A stretch of 8,286 nt of DNA from SZUA-186 sp041552135 (GTDB taxonomy: Bacteria; Pseudomonadota; Gammaproteobacteria; UBA9214): assembly GCA_041552135.1 (NCBI GenBank), contig JBFELL010000129.1, forward strand, positions 1 to 8,286, read 5' to 3'. Of the stretch, positions 1-7,110 are shown one piece after another (within the stretch, counting starts at the first letter, position 1; every line of letters starts with the position of its first letter). The notes below the pieces were generated by a model, which was given only the letters and a program-made list of their open reading frames with translations, did not search any database and was not told the DNA's origin. The translations under genes and the position numbers were made by a program.

Positions 1-74
1 CCTTTGTCAGTATCCATAAGTCTCAAGTACCTACTGGCCTTCCCTACCGTTCGGGCCTTCGGCCATCGTCCCAT
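1..74 (-). CDS. Intron-encoded reverse transcriptase/maturase, first codons only
   Basis: On the minus strand an ATG at 74-72 opens a frame that stays open to the window edge. It begins MGRWPKARTVGKASRYLRL and has a second in-frame ATG at 17-15 (MDTDKG). It follows directly after the AGAGGG/TAG segment typical of the region before a group II intron protein, and AGAGG could serve as a ribosome binding site for the ATG at 74. Only up to 24 residues are visible, all before any reverse-transcriptase motif. The assignment therefore rests on position inside the intron, not on domain evidence. The ATG at 17 is an equally plausible start. Confidence 0.35.
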   Translation of the reverse strand, partial: MGRWPKARTVGKASRYLRLMDTDK

Positions 75-440
75 GACCTACTATGCCCTCTGCTGATTCC
101 TGTATCGCGATATGCCACCTCTCGACGCCACCGGTCCCGATTCCGAGACAACGATACAGGCCTCCCGGGGTAAGCCGATCCTCTTGCTGACCTTCAGTAC
201 ACAACCGCTGGATTTACGCTGCCGGCCCTTGGTGGATATGGACTTCGTCACCTCACGCTGACTCGTCCAGCCTTGACGCCTCACTATCCAGTTCCTGTTC
301 GTCGGCTCGTACCTTTGCTACACGCTTCCTTCAGACCCTGCCTCACAGCAACGCCCTTGCGCTTCGCTAGCCTTCACCTCCACCAGGTTGGCGTGGGGAC
401 TTCCACCCCACCAGTCAGCCGGCATGCCCGGCTCGCGTGA
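1..440 (-). mobile_element. Group II intron, 5' RNA portion (partial, runs off left edge)
   Basis: Read on the minus strand, this stretch has the layout of the structured RNA that precedes the reading frame of a bacterial group II intron. It starts near 440-410 with short stems, including TGGGG/CCCCA at 394-410. It ends with the characteristic segment just before the intron-encoded protein, AATCAGCAGAGGGCATAGTAG around 79-100, followed by a run containing CCGAAGGCCCGAACG. This resembles the domain I to IV region of LtrA-type introns from memory, not from a covariance search. No long reading frame fits it. The 5' boundary is uncertain: I see no clean GUGYG start, and 440 is placed where the intron-like sequence gives way to the hairpin at 446-465. 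Domains V and VI and most of the protein lie outside the window. Whether the intron is intact cannot be judged. Confidence 0.68.
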
Positions 441-445
441 ATACT

Positions 446-465
446 CCACCGGCTAAAGCCGGTGG
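446..465. repeat. Perfect 8-bp hairpin with TAAA loop beside the intron
   Basis: CCACCGGC, loop TAAA, GCCGGTGG forms a perfect 8-bp stem; the loop T and A could extend it to 9 bp. It sits directly beside the putative 5' end of the group II intron. A second hairpin with the same TAAA loop lies at 680-693. Two readings are possible: a terminator-like hairpin used as the insertion target, as known for class C group II introns, or an end hairpin of an IS200/IS605-type element. No T-tract follows on either strand, so it is not a good intrinsic terminator as it stands. Confidence 0.6.
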
Positions 466-475
466 CTTCGGGTTA

Positions 476-510
476 CGGCTGAAAGCCGGATTGATCGGCC
501 ATCCGGCCGA
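476..510. repeat. Two adjacent small hairpins
   Basis: CGGCT-GAA-AGCCG (476-488) and TCGGCC-ATCC-GGCCGA (495-510) are perfect stems of 5 and 6 bp. They continue the hairpin series that begins at 446. The first follows the tetranucleotide TTAC (473-476). No coding frame covers them. Confidence 0.5.
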
Positions 511-512
511 CT

Positions 513-550
513 AACCCCCTCTCCCTCAGGGAGAGGGTTGGGGAGAGGGG
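513..550. repeat. CCCTCTCCCT/AGGGAGAGGG dispersed palindromic repeat
   Basis: CCCTCTCCCT (517-526) and AGGGAGAGGG (528-537) are exact inverted repeats separated by one base, followed by TTGGGGAGAGGGG. This resembles the small intergenic palindromes scattered through many proteobacterial genomes, usually read as REP-like or MITE-like units. It has no reading frame. A related hairpin follows at 595-615. Confidence 0.65.
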
Positions 551-594
551 ATCATATAAAGCGCCTCTTCCTGATTAACATCACCTCATCCTGG

Positions 595-615
595 CCTTCT
601 CCCGGAGGGAGAAGG
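595..615. repeat. CCTTCTCCC/GGGAGAAGG hairpin, second copy of the palindrome type
   Basis: CCTTCTCCC, loop GGA, GGGAGAAGG is a perfect 9-bp stem. Its preceding CACCTCATCCTGG resembles the reverse complement of the TTGGGGAGAGGGG tail of the unit at 513-550. The pair therefore looks like two related palindromic units in opposite orientation with about 45 bp between them. A paired arrangement of this kind is common for REP-type repeats. Confidence 0.55.
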
Positions 616-679
616 AATACTGCTTTTAACATTCGGGCCAATATGTATTCTGAATAGCTTTTCCATATATTCTGATCCG

Positions 680-719
680 CCGCCTAAAGGCGGGGGGTTT
701 ACGGATCCCCTATCGGGGA
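680..719. repeat. TAAA-loop hairpin followed by TTTACGG and a second stem
   Basis: CCGCC-TAAA-GGCGG (680-693) is followed by GGGGTTTACGG and then the stem TCCCC-TATC-GGGGA (706-719). The order of TAAA-loop hairpin, TTACGG and second hairpin repeats the order at 446-488. Hairpins of this form are seen at IS200/IS605-family ends, so the 446-719 interval may be a transposase-less remnant of such an element. Homology to the transposase pseudogene stops immediately to the right (about 724), so an insertion or deletion boundary lies here. Confidence 0.5.
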
Positions 720-723
720 CACT

Positions 724-1245
724 AAATAAATCCGTGGCGGCCATCACGTCCCAGTGTGCCTTTTAGAACGTTTTCCACGAGGTACGTTTCTCCCGCTCCG
801 GCGCCGGTTTTATGCCGTGCCTTTTCAATATATTTTTCAATGTGTTCGGTGCAACGATGTGACCGAGATTGGCGAGTGCGCCCTGGATTCGGTCGTAGCC
901 CCGGGAGGCATTCTCCCTCCCCATGCGAAGTACTGAATCGGTGATTTCTTGCGCAACGCGCGGTCGACCGGGCCCCTTCTTGGCATAGGTCCACTTCTGC
1001 GCGATGGGCTTTCGATGCAAGGCGAGCAGCGTATCGGGTGTCACCAGCGCCTCAAGTTCATCATGTCCCCGGCGCCCCGGCAGCTTGGCCTTCACGGCCA
1101 GTCGCATCCGTTGTTCGTCGGTGAACCGAAGACGCTGTCCTCCGAGTTACTCCTTGAGCACACAGTTCTCCTCGGCGAGATGTTCGACGAACACCTGTTG
1201 CTGGCGGTTGATCCAGCCGGCCAAGGCGATTATATGGCAATGCAA
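724..1245 (-). pseudogene. Integrase-core (DDE, rve-type) transposase remnant
   Basis: A single minus-strand frame shows continuous similarity to integrase-core transposases. It includes IALAGWINRQQQ (about 1230-1195), an EHLAEENCVLKE coiled segment, LGGQRLRFTDEQRMRLAVK, TPDTLLALHRKPIAQKWTY, a KKGPGRPR linker, the winged-helix-like RGYDRIQGALANLGH, and KAHWDVMAATDLF. The last holds the probable first Asp of the DDE triad (codon at 730-732). Two in-frame TAA codons break it: 1147-1149, where family members often have Gln (KEQLGG), and 763-765, where they have Leu (TFLKAHW). Similarity ends right after TDLF, so the second and third catalytic acidic residues are missing. No start codon is visible in frame: a stop at 1285-1287 bounds it upstream. 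It is non-functional. The exact IS family was not determined; IS3- or IS481-like integrase cores fit. Confidence 0.85.
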
Positions 1246-1251
1246 AGGCTG

Positions 1252-1562
1252 TATTGCGTTCGATATAGCATGTACAGATTGTCCTTAATATCGTTCTATA
1301 ACAATATCATACGTCTCATCCGAATATTTGCACCCTACGGGCAGCTGGATGGTGTCATGATGGACATTGGCCGCTGAATTCATAACACTCTGTATCTGGT
1401 TGCGGGCCGGCTGAGGCAGGACCCGCCTTGACCGGTGCGAGACATTCGAGTGACAGACAACCAGGATCGATCATTCCGATATGGGCCCGCCGACCGTTGC
1501 TGTGGTGAAGCCTGCCGGGTGAGCACCGCAACCCCGGTGTGCGCGTCGCGGGGCATCTGCTG
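1252..1562 (+). promoter_or_regulatory. Leader region upstream of the DAB operon
   Basis: No gene is supported in these 310 bases. Positions 1252-1335 are markedly AT-rich compared with the flanks. They contain a short inverted repeat ATTGT (1278-1282) / ACAAT (1301-1305). This is where a promoter and an activator site would be expected, because the operon has no other upstream space. No box pair matches the sigma-70 consensus well enough to mark, and transcription could also start closer to the gene. Positions 1340-1562 are GC-rich with no convincing Shine-Dalgarno sequence before dabB. No regulator gene such as cbbR is present nearby. Confidence 0.35.
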
Positions 1563-3242
1563 ATGGACCGCCTCATCCTGCTGCTGCCGGCGTTGCCACT
1601 CGCTTCCGCGCTGCTGATCCAGCTCACGGCAGCGACCCTGCAGCATCGCGTGGCGCGCATCAGCCAGGTCGCCTCCCTGCTGACCTTCCTGCTCGCCGCC
1701 ACGCTGCTCGGTCTTGGCCTGTCCGGGGAGGCGCCCGCGCTGCACCGGGTGGGTTCGCACTGGGGCAGCCTGCTGTTCGACCCGCTGAGCGTGCTGATGG
1801 CGGTGGTGATATCCGGCATCAGTTATATCGTGCATGTCTACTCGATCCGCTACATGGCGGAGGAGCCGGGCTATGCGCGCTTTTTCATCCTGCTCGATCT
1901 GATGACGGCGGCCCTGCTGGTGATGGTGGCCGCCGGCGACCTCATCATGCTGCTGCTCGCCTGGCACGTCATCGGTGTAGTGCTGTATTTCCTGCTCGGT
2001 CATGATACCCGCAGCCATACCGCCTACCGCTACGCCTTCTGGACGTTCTTCAGCTACCGTATCGGTGACCTGCCGCTGGTGCTGGCCGCCGTGCTGCTCT
2101 ACCAGGCATTCGGCACCTGGTCGCTGCCGGAGATCTTCGCGCACATCGATGCAGCGCCCGCGACCACCACGCTGTTCGGCCTGCCGCTGACCGAGACGGT
2201 CGGCCTGCTGGTGGCGCTGGCCGCCTTTGCCCGCTCGGCGCAGTTCCTGCTGCACACCTGGTTGCCCTATACCATGGAGGGTCCGACGCCGGTCTCGGCC
2301 CTGATGCACGCCGGCATCGTCAATGCCGGCGGCTTCATCATCAACCGCTTCGCCCCGGTCTACATACACACCGGTGAGGCGCTACACGTGATCTTTTTCG
2401 TCGGCCTGGTGACTTCGATCATCGGTTCGGTGCTGATGCTGACCCAGAACGACATCAAGAAGTCGCTCGGCTACTCCACCATGGGACAGATGGGCTTCAT
2501 GATCATGGAGTGCGGCGTCGGTGCCTTTTCACTGGCCATCTACCACCTCATTGCGCACGCCCTGTTCAAGGGCACGCTGTTTCTCGGCGCCGGTGGCGTG
2601 ATCAACGAGGCCCGCCAGAGCGACAACGTACCCAAGGACGAGCTGTATACCTTCATCGTCGAACGCCAGCCGGCGCCCCATCGCCAGCCCTGGCTGCTGA
2701 TGGCGGCCATTACGCTGGCGGTGCCAGTGGTGGTTTTCGCGCTGGTGCACTGGCTGGTGGCGGGCGATTTCTTCCAGAAACAGGGCGCCATCGTGCTGCT
2801 GTTTTTCGGCTGGGTCACGGGTGCCCAGCTGCTGTTCTCGACCTACCGCATGCGCACCCAGAACCTGTGGCGCACGGTGTCGATGATCATATTCTCGTTC
2901 ACCATCGTGGTGATCGGCTACACCCTGATCAGCCACGTCTTCAACCTGTTCCTCTACCCGGACCCCGACATGCGGCTGGGTATCTACGCGGCAGCCGGCG
3001 TTGACTTCGCCTGGTTCCTGGCGTTCATGATCCTGGTGACCGCGGTTATCGTGCTTGGCTGGCTGCTGACCTACTACTCGGACCGCCGGCAGCGCTTTGG
3101 CAAGACCCGTCCCGGCCATCACTGGATGAATTTCTACGCCCTGGTCTCGCGGGAGTTCTATATCGCGGATATCTATTCCTGGCTGACGCGCGGCCTGCTG
3201 CGGCTGGCGGGGCGCCTCAATGTCTGGTTGAGGTGGGTGTGA
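1563..3242 (+). CDS. dabB: DabB, NuoL/MrpA-like membrane subunit of the DAB inorganic-carbon accumulation complex
   Basis: A polytopic inner-membrane protein of 559 aa from ATG 1563, or 567 aa from GTG 1539; an in-frame stop at 1506 rules out anything longer, and neither start has a strong ribosome binding site. I chose ATG because MDRLILLLPALPL is a typical family N-terminus. The proton-antiporter core (PF00361 type) is clear: RSAQFLLHTWLP (224-235), EGPTPVSALMHA (239-250), NDIKKSLGYSTMGQMGFM (296-313) and HLIAHALFKGTLF (328-340), with the discontinuous-helix Pro and Lys336. In DAB complexes this subunit is thought to conduct cations (H+ or Na+) and drive DabA. Compared with complex I NuoL, the TM5 Glu of the WEGxG motif is His135 (AWHVIG) and the Lys of GKSAQ is Arg224. 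The last four bases are shared with the next gene (TGATG). Assignment is firm because dabA follows in the same operon. Confidence 0.93.
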   Translation: MDRLILLLPALPLASALLIQLTAATLQHRVARISQVASLLTFLLAATLLGLGLSGEAPALHRVGSHWGSLLFDPLSVLMAVVISGISYIVHVYSIRYMAEEPGYARFFILLDLMTAALLVMVAAGDLIMLLLAWHVIGVVLYFLLGHDTRSHTAYRYAFWTFFSYRIGDLPLVLAAVLLYQAFGTWSLPEIFAHIDAAPATTTLFGLPLTETVGLLVALAAFARSAQFLLHTWLPYTMEGPTPVSALMHAGIVNAGGFIINRFAPVYIHTGEALHVIFFVGLVTSIIGSVLMLTQNDIKKSLGYSTMGQMGFMIMECGVGAFSLAIYHLIAHALFKGTLFLGAGGVINEARQSDNVPKDELYTFIVERQPAPHRQPWLLMAAITLAVPVVVFALVHWLVAGDFFQKQGAIVLLFFGWVTGAQLLFSTYRMRTQNLWRTVSMIIFSFTIVVIGYTLISHVFNLFLYPDPDMRLGIYAAAGVDFAWFLAFMILVTAVIVLGWLLTYYSDRRQRFGKTRPGHHWMNFYALVSREFYIADIYSWLTRGLLRLAGRLNVWLRWV

Positions 3243-3994
3243 TGGCGATCTGGTCTTACCTGCTCGTCGGACTGTTTCTGCCGCTGTTCCCGCTGAGCAT
3301 GGTATTCAACCTGCTGTTCGCGCGCGTGTCGCAGCCGCTGGCGCGCGCAGCGCTGTTGCTGGTCTGGCCGCTGGCAGGTCTGGCCCTGCTGTACAGTCTG
3401 GGAGATGACGTCCCTGAGCCGGTGTTGATCTGGGCACTGGCGACCTCGGCGCTGTATGCCATACGCATGCTGGCGATTCGTGACATGGGAACCTGGACCG
3501 GTTTCCTCGCTACCTCGGTGTGGGCGCTGCTCTGGATTCCGGCCCGCGAGGGTTTCGAACTGAAAGGCATCGCCATCGATTCCCTGGCTTTCAGCACGCC
3601 GCTGGCGTTGCTGGTGCTGATCATGGTACTGCTCAACCGTCGTCTCGGCGGTACCTATGCCGGCGTGCGCGAGGGGATGGCGACCAGTCTGCCCCGACTG
3701 TCCGTTGCACTGATCATATGCCTGCTTGCGGCCGTCGCCACGCCGCCGTTTCCCGCTTTTTTCACCCTGCTATCGGTGCTGATGCTGGCGTCACCGATAA
3801 ACATGATCGGGATGCTGGTCGTCTGGCTGCTATGGAGCTGGGCGGCCGCGCGACTGATACAGGGGTTTGTCGTCGGCACACCCGCACAGGGCTGCAATGT
3901 GCAGGATATCGGTCTGCCATCGAGCTGGGGTCTGGCAATGGTATTCATGGCGCTGGTATTGACCGGCGTGCTGCTCACCGGAGACCTGCTGTGA
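3242..3994 (+). CDS. Polytopic membrane protein between dabB and dabA, possible extra DAB subunit
   Basis: A 250-aa protein starting at ATG 3242, which overlaps the dabB stop as TGATG. AGGTGGG at 3231-3237 sits about 4 nt upstream and supports this start over GTG 3233. It is strongly hydrophobic, with about seven predicted membrane segments, for example residues 5-24, 33-54, 119-135, 151-166 and 232-248. Residues 167-174 read TPPFPAFF, closely matching the GxPPFxGFF signature of NuoM/NuoN-type antiporter subunits, which DabB here lacks. There is no enzyme motif. Its position inside the operon, with overlaps on both sides, implies co-translation and a joint complex with DabB and DabA. That role is inferred: the biochemically described DAB needs only DabA and DabB. 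It could be a C-terminal antiporter half split from an ancestral longer DabB, or an unrelated accessory subunit. Confidence 0.85.
   Translation: MAIWSYLLVGLFLPLFPLSMVFNLLFARVSQPLARAALLLVWPLAGLALLYSLGDDVPEPVLIWALATSALYAIRMLAIRDMGTWTGFLATSVWALLWIPAREGFELKGIAIDSLAFSTPLALLVLIMVLLNRRLGGTYAGVREGMATSLPRLSVALIICLLAAVATPPFPAFFTLLSVLMLASPINMIGMLVVWLLWSWAAARLIQGFVVGTPAQGCNVQDIGLPSSWGLAMVFMALVLTGVLLTGDLL
3980..3984 (+). promoter_or_regulatory. Ribosome binding site that fixes the dabA start
   Basis: GGAGA lies 6-7 nt before GTG 3991 and is the only good Shine-Dalgarno sequence near the 5' end of dabA. It decides for GTG 3991 over the in-frame ATG at 4030. It sits within the last codons of the upstream gene. 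Confidence 0.6.
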
Positions 3995-6900
3995 GCCTCG
4001 GCCTGGGAACCCGACTGAAGATCCGCAGCATGATCCATGTGGCGGCTGAACCGCTGCCGCTGTTCTGGCCGATGCGGACCTTTATTCATCACAACCCGCT
4101 GCATGGACTCGAACACCTGACGTTCCATGCTGCCGCGACGCGGGGTGCCGAACTGTTCAGGGCACGTGCATTCCTGTCGCGAGCGGAGTACCAGCGCCTG
4201 GTGGCGGAAGACGCGGTAGACCGCGCAACGCTGGAGCGTGAGGTCACCGAATTTGTCGCGACACGTGTACCGCTGCCCGGCATCGACCTGCAGGCCTGGC
4301 TCCTCAGGCTGCTGACGGATGTACCGCACCCTGTCTCGCATCCGCGCACGCTGGCCGACAGTACTGCCGTACATGCTGTCCTGCACGGCAAGCCGGTCGA
4401 CCCGTTCGGCATCGACATCGAGGCCCTCGCCGGATACCTGAAGGGCAGGCTCCTGGGTGACCGCCCGGTGTATGAATCCGTCGACGCCATCTACGGCTCG
4501 AACATCGGTGTCGAACTGGACGAACTGGTGATCAAGAGCTGCCTGGATTTTTTCGACGAGGGCCAGTCATCCTGGGGCTTGCCGGAGCGCGAGACCGGTT
4601 TCTTCACTGCCTGGCGCAATCTGGCGCGTCGCAATGGGCGTTTTTTCCTGCGCGGCCTGCACATCAACCGCATCCTCGAACAGGAGGACACGCCCGAAGG
4701 CATCATCTCCCACGTGCTGAACCGTTTCGAGATCCCGGAAGATCAGTGGATTGATTATTTCACCCGCGAACTGGCACACCTGCATGGCTGGACCGGCTTC
4801 ATCCGCTGGCGTGCCGGCGCCAAGCACTACTACTGGGGACAGCGTTTTCCCGCCGACCTGGTCGACTTCATGGCGGTACGACTGACCCTTGCGATAGCCA
4901 TACTCGATGAGCGCCGGCTGGACCGCATCGCACATACGCAGTCCGCCATCGCTGCAGCCGTCGACAGCCATACACAGGAGATCTTCCTGCGCCATGAACT
5001 GCATAGCGGCGCGATTGTGCCGGCCATAGCGCAGAGAGTGGAACAGGCGATTGCGCTAGGCGGGCAGTCGCGCCTGTCACGCATATTTGACGAGTACATT
5101 GGCTGCAAGCGCCATGACGAGGCACATTGCCAGGCACGGGTACTGCGCGATCTGGCAGCGCGGTTTGATGCCAGCACTGCGCTCGAGAAGCTGCCGGTCG
5201 AGGCGCTCGACAGCCTGCTACTGTCGCTGGCAGAGTTCGAACGACAGGAGGGCATGCTGTGGCTGCGTGCCATGGAGTCGCGTTCCATACAACGGCTGAC
5301 GCGGGGCGTGACGACCGGCAAGCCCAGGCCACGCGAGAAACGCCCGTTCGCACAGGCACTGTTCTGCATCGATACCCGCTCGGAACGTATACGCCGGCAC
5401 CTCGAGGCGGTCGGTGACTACCAGACCTTCGGCATCGCCGGTTTCTTCGGCGTGCCGGTCAGCTTCATGGAACTGGGCAAGGGCAGCGAGACACATATCT
5501 GCCCTGTACTGATCACACCGCGCAACCTGGTGACGGAGATCAGCTTCACCAGCAGTGACTCCGATGTCACGCTGAGCACACTAGGGAATGTGATGCACGA
5601 ACTCAAGGAATCGGTGCTCACACCTTTCGTGACCGTCGAGGCGATCGGCCTGCTGTTCGGCTTCGACATGGTTGGCAAGACCCTTGCCCCGGAGACCTAC
5701 ACACGCTGGCGCAGGCACCTGCACTCGGAGCGTCCCGTGACCCGTCTACTGCTGGAGAAACTCGACCGCGAACAGGCAGACTCGATCATCCGCGCGGTAC
5801 AACGCACCATGATAGTCACGGCCATCAAACACAGCTTCGGGCTGACGCGCGAGAACATCACCGACGACATTATCCGCGAAATGCGCGAGTCGGCACTCGG
5901 CAGGCAGACAGGGCGTACGCAACTGGCGAAGGACCTGGAACTCGACGAAAAACAGGAGCGCGAATTCATCCAGAGCCTGCGCCATGATTATCGCATCAAC
6001 CTGCCTTACGCGCGGTTGCAGCTAAACCGGCTCGGTCGCATAGGCTTCACGCTCGATGAGCAGATCATGTATGTCGGTCAGGCACTGCGCGCGATCGGCC
6101 TGACAACGGATTTCTCCCGATTCGTCCTGCTGATCGGACATGGCAGCACCTCCGAGAACAATCCGTTCGAGTCGGCGCTCGATTGCGGCGCCTGCGGCGG
6201 CAACCACGGCCTGGTAAGTGCGCGTGTACTGGCCCAGATGGCGAACAAGCCCGAGGTGCGGCGTGAGTTGCGCCGGCAGGGCATCCTGATCCCGGACGAC
6301 ACCCGCTTCGTGGTGGCGCTGCACAACACCACCACCGACACAGTACGCGTGCATAATCTGGAACTGCTGCCGCCATCGCACCTGATTTACATAGACCGGC
6401 TGCTCAGCGGTCTGAATGCCGCGTCCCGGCTGAGTGCGCAGGAACGTGCAGCAACCCTGGAACGTGACCCGGCCGACAAACTCAGTGTGTCGGCGGCCCG
6501 ACGCCGTGTGCATCGCAATGCCATGGACTGGTCCCAGGTTCGGCCGGAGTGGGGACTCTCGGGCAATGCCTGGTTCGTAATCGCGCGACGCCACCTGACG
6601 CAGCGCCTGTCACTGGACGGGCGTGCCTTCCTGCATTCATACGATTATCGCATCGATCCGAAACAGCTCCTGCTGGAGACCATTCTCACCGGGCCGCTGG
6701 TGGTCGCACAGTGGATCAACATGGAACATTATTTCTCGACCGTCGACAACGAGCGTTTCGGCAGTGGCAGCAAGGTCTATCACAATGTCGCAGGGCGCCT
6801 TGGCGTGATGAGCGGCAACCTGAGCGACCTGCGGACCGGCCTGCCATCACAGACGGTTCTGAAAGACGGCCGGCCCTATCACGTTCCGCATCGGCTGATT

Positions 6901-7110
6901 ACGCTGATCGAGGCACCACTGGCACATGTACAAAGCGCCATCAACAGTGTCGCAACCGTGAAGAGCCTGACCAGCAACGGCTGGATCAGGTTGATGGTAG
7001 CCGATGTCAATGCCATGACCATGCACATCCTGGATGAGGGCGAGTGGCGTAACGAACCATTGTCAGAAACCCCTCATACGGGCAATTCCGAGGAAAATCC
7101 AGCATCATGA
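3991..7110 (+). CDS. dabA: DabA, DUF2309 zinc subunit (beta-carbonic-anhydrase-like) of the DAB complex
   Basis: A 1039-aa protein from GTG 3991, which overlaps the previous stop as GTGA. The same frame is open far upstream by chance, but that part overlaps the upstream gene and has no family character. DabA is a soluble, membrane-attached protein that hydrates CO2 to bicarbonate using a beta-carbonic-anhydrase-like zinc site, made one-way by DabB. The zinc ligands described for Halothiobacillus DabA (C351, D353, H524, C539) correspond to C459 and D461 in FCIDTRSERIRRHLE, H717 in LIGHGSTSENNPFESALD, and C732 in DCGACGGNHG. The H to C spacing of 15 is conserved exactly. Other family blocks are FIHHNPLHGLEH (31-42), RPEWGLSGNAWF (about 851-862), DGRAFLHSYDY, STVDN (916-920) and HNVAGRLGVMSGN (931-943). 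The segment between the two ligand pairs is about 85 residues longer than in the Halothiobacillus protein, fitting the long DUF2309 form. All catalytic residues are present, so it should be active. Confidence 0.95.
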   Translation: MSLGLGTRLKIRSMIHVAAEPLPLFWPMRTFIHHNPLHGLEHLTFHAAATRGAELFRARAFLSRAEYQRLVAEDAVDRATLEREVTEFVATRVPLPGIDLQAWLLRLLTDVPHPVSHPRTLADSTAVHAVLHGKPVDPFGIDIEALAGYLKGRLLGDRPVYESVDAIYGSNIGVELDELVIKSCLDFFDEGQSSWGLPERETGFFTAWRNLARRNGRFFLRGLHINRILEQEDTPEGIISHVLNRFEIPEDQWIDYFTRELAHLHGWTGFIRWRAGAKHYYWGQRFPADLVDFMAVRLTLAIAILDERRLDRIAHTQSAIAAAVDSHTQEIFLRHELHSGAIVPAIAQRVEQAIALGGQSRLSRIFDEYIGCKRHDEAHCQARVLRDLAARFDASTALEKLPVEALDSLLLSLAEFERQEGMLWLRAMESRSIQRLTRGVTTGKPRPREKRPFAQALFCIDTRSERIRRHLEAVGDYQTFGIAGFFGVPVSFMELGKGSETHICPVLITPRNLVTEISFTSSDSDVTLSTLGNVMHELKESVLTPFVTVEAIGLLFGFDMVGKTLAPETYTRWRRHLHSERPVTRLLLEKLDREQADSIIRAVQRTMIVTAIKHSFGLTRENITDDIIREMRESALGRQTGRTQLAKDLELDEKQEREFIQSLRHDYRINLPYARLQLNRLGRIGFTLDEQIMYVGQALRAIGLTTDFSRFVLLIGHGSTSENNPFESALDCGACGGNHGLVSARVLAQMANKPEVRRELRRQGILIPDDTRFVVALHNTTTDTVRVHNLELLPPSHLIYIDRLLSGLNAASRLSAQERAATLERDPADKLSVSAARRRVHRNAMDWSQVRPEWGLSGNAWFVIARRHLTQRLSLDGRAFLHSYDYRIDPKQLLLETILTGPLVVAQWINMEHYFSTVDNERFGSGSKVYHNVAGRLGVMSGNLSDLRTGLPSQTVLKDGRPYHVPHRLITLIEAPLAHVQSAINSVATVKSLTSNGWIRLMVADVNAMTMHILDEGEWRNEPLSETPHTGNSEENPAS
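7090..7094 (+). promoter_or_regulatory. Ribosome binding site for the P-II-like gene
   Basis: GAGGA lies 12 nt before ATG 7107, inside the 3' end of dabA. The spacing is longer than ideal, which together with the ATGA overlap suggests translational coupling to dabA. Confidence 0.45.

Noticed and set aside
81..284. 67-codon minus-strand frame before the intron protein
   Set aside because: It lies within the structured intron RNA, ends in the TAG directly before the putative intron protein and has no protein family character.
446..719. CRISPR array
   Set aside because: The repeats are differing hairpins without constant length or regular spacers.
680..720. Intrinsic terminator for a gene to the left or right
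   Set aside because: The stems lack a following T-run of useful length, and no intact gene ends here.
1380..2369. Long minus-strand open frame (329 codons) opposite dabB
   Set aside because: It is antisense to the well-conserved dabB, and its product is dominated by Gln, Arg and Gly runs without any domain; it is a codon-bias shadow of a GC-rich gene.
3520..3990. Upstream extension of the dabA frame
   Set aside because: It overlaps the upstream membrane gene in another frame and has low-complexity, non-family composition. GTG 3991 with GGAGA gives the expected N-terminus.
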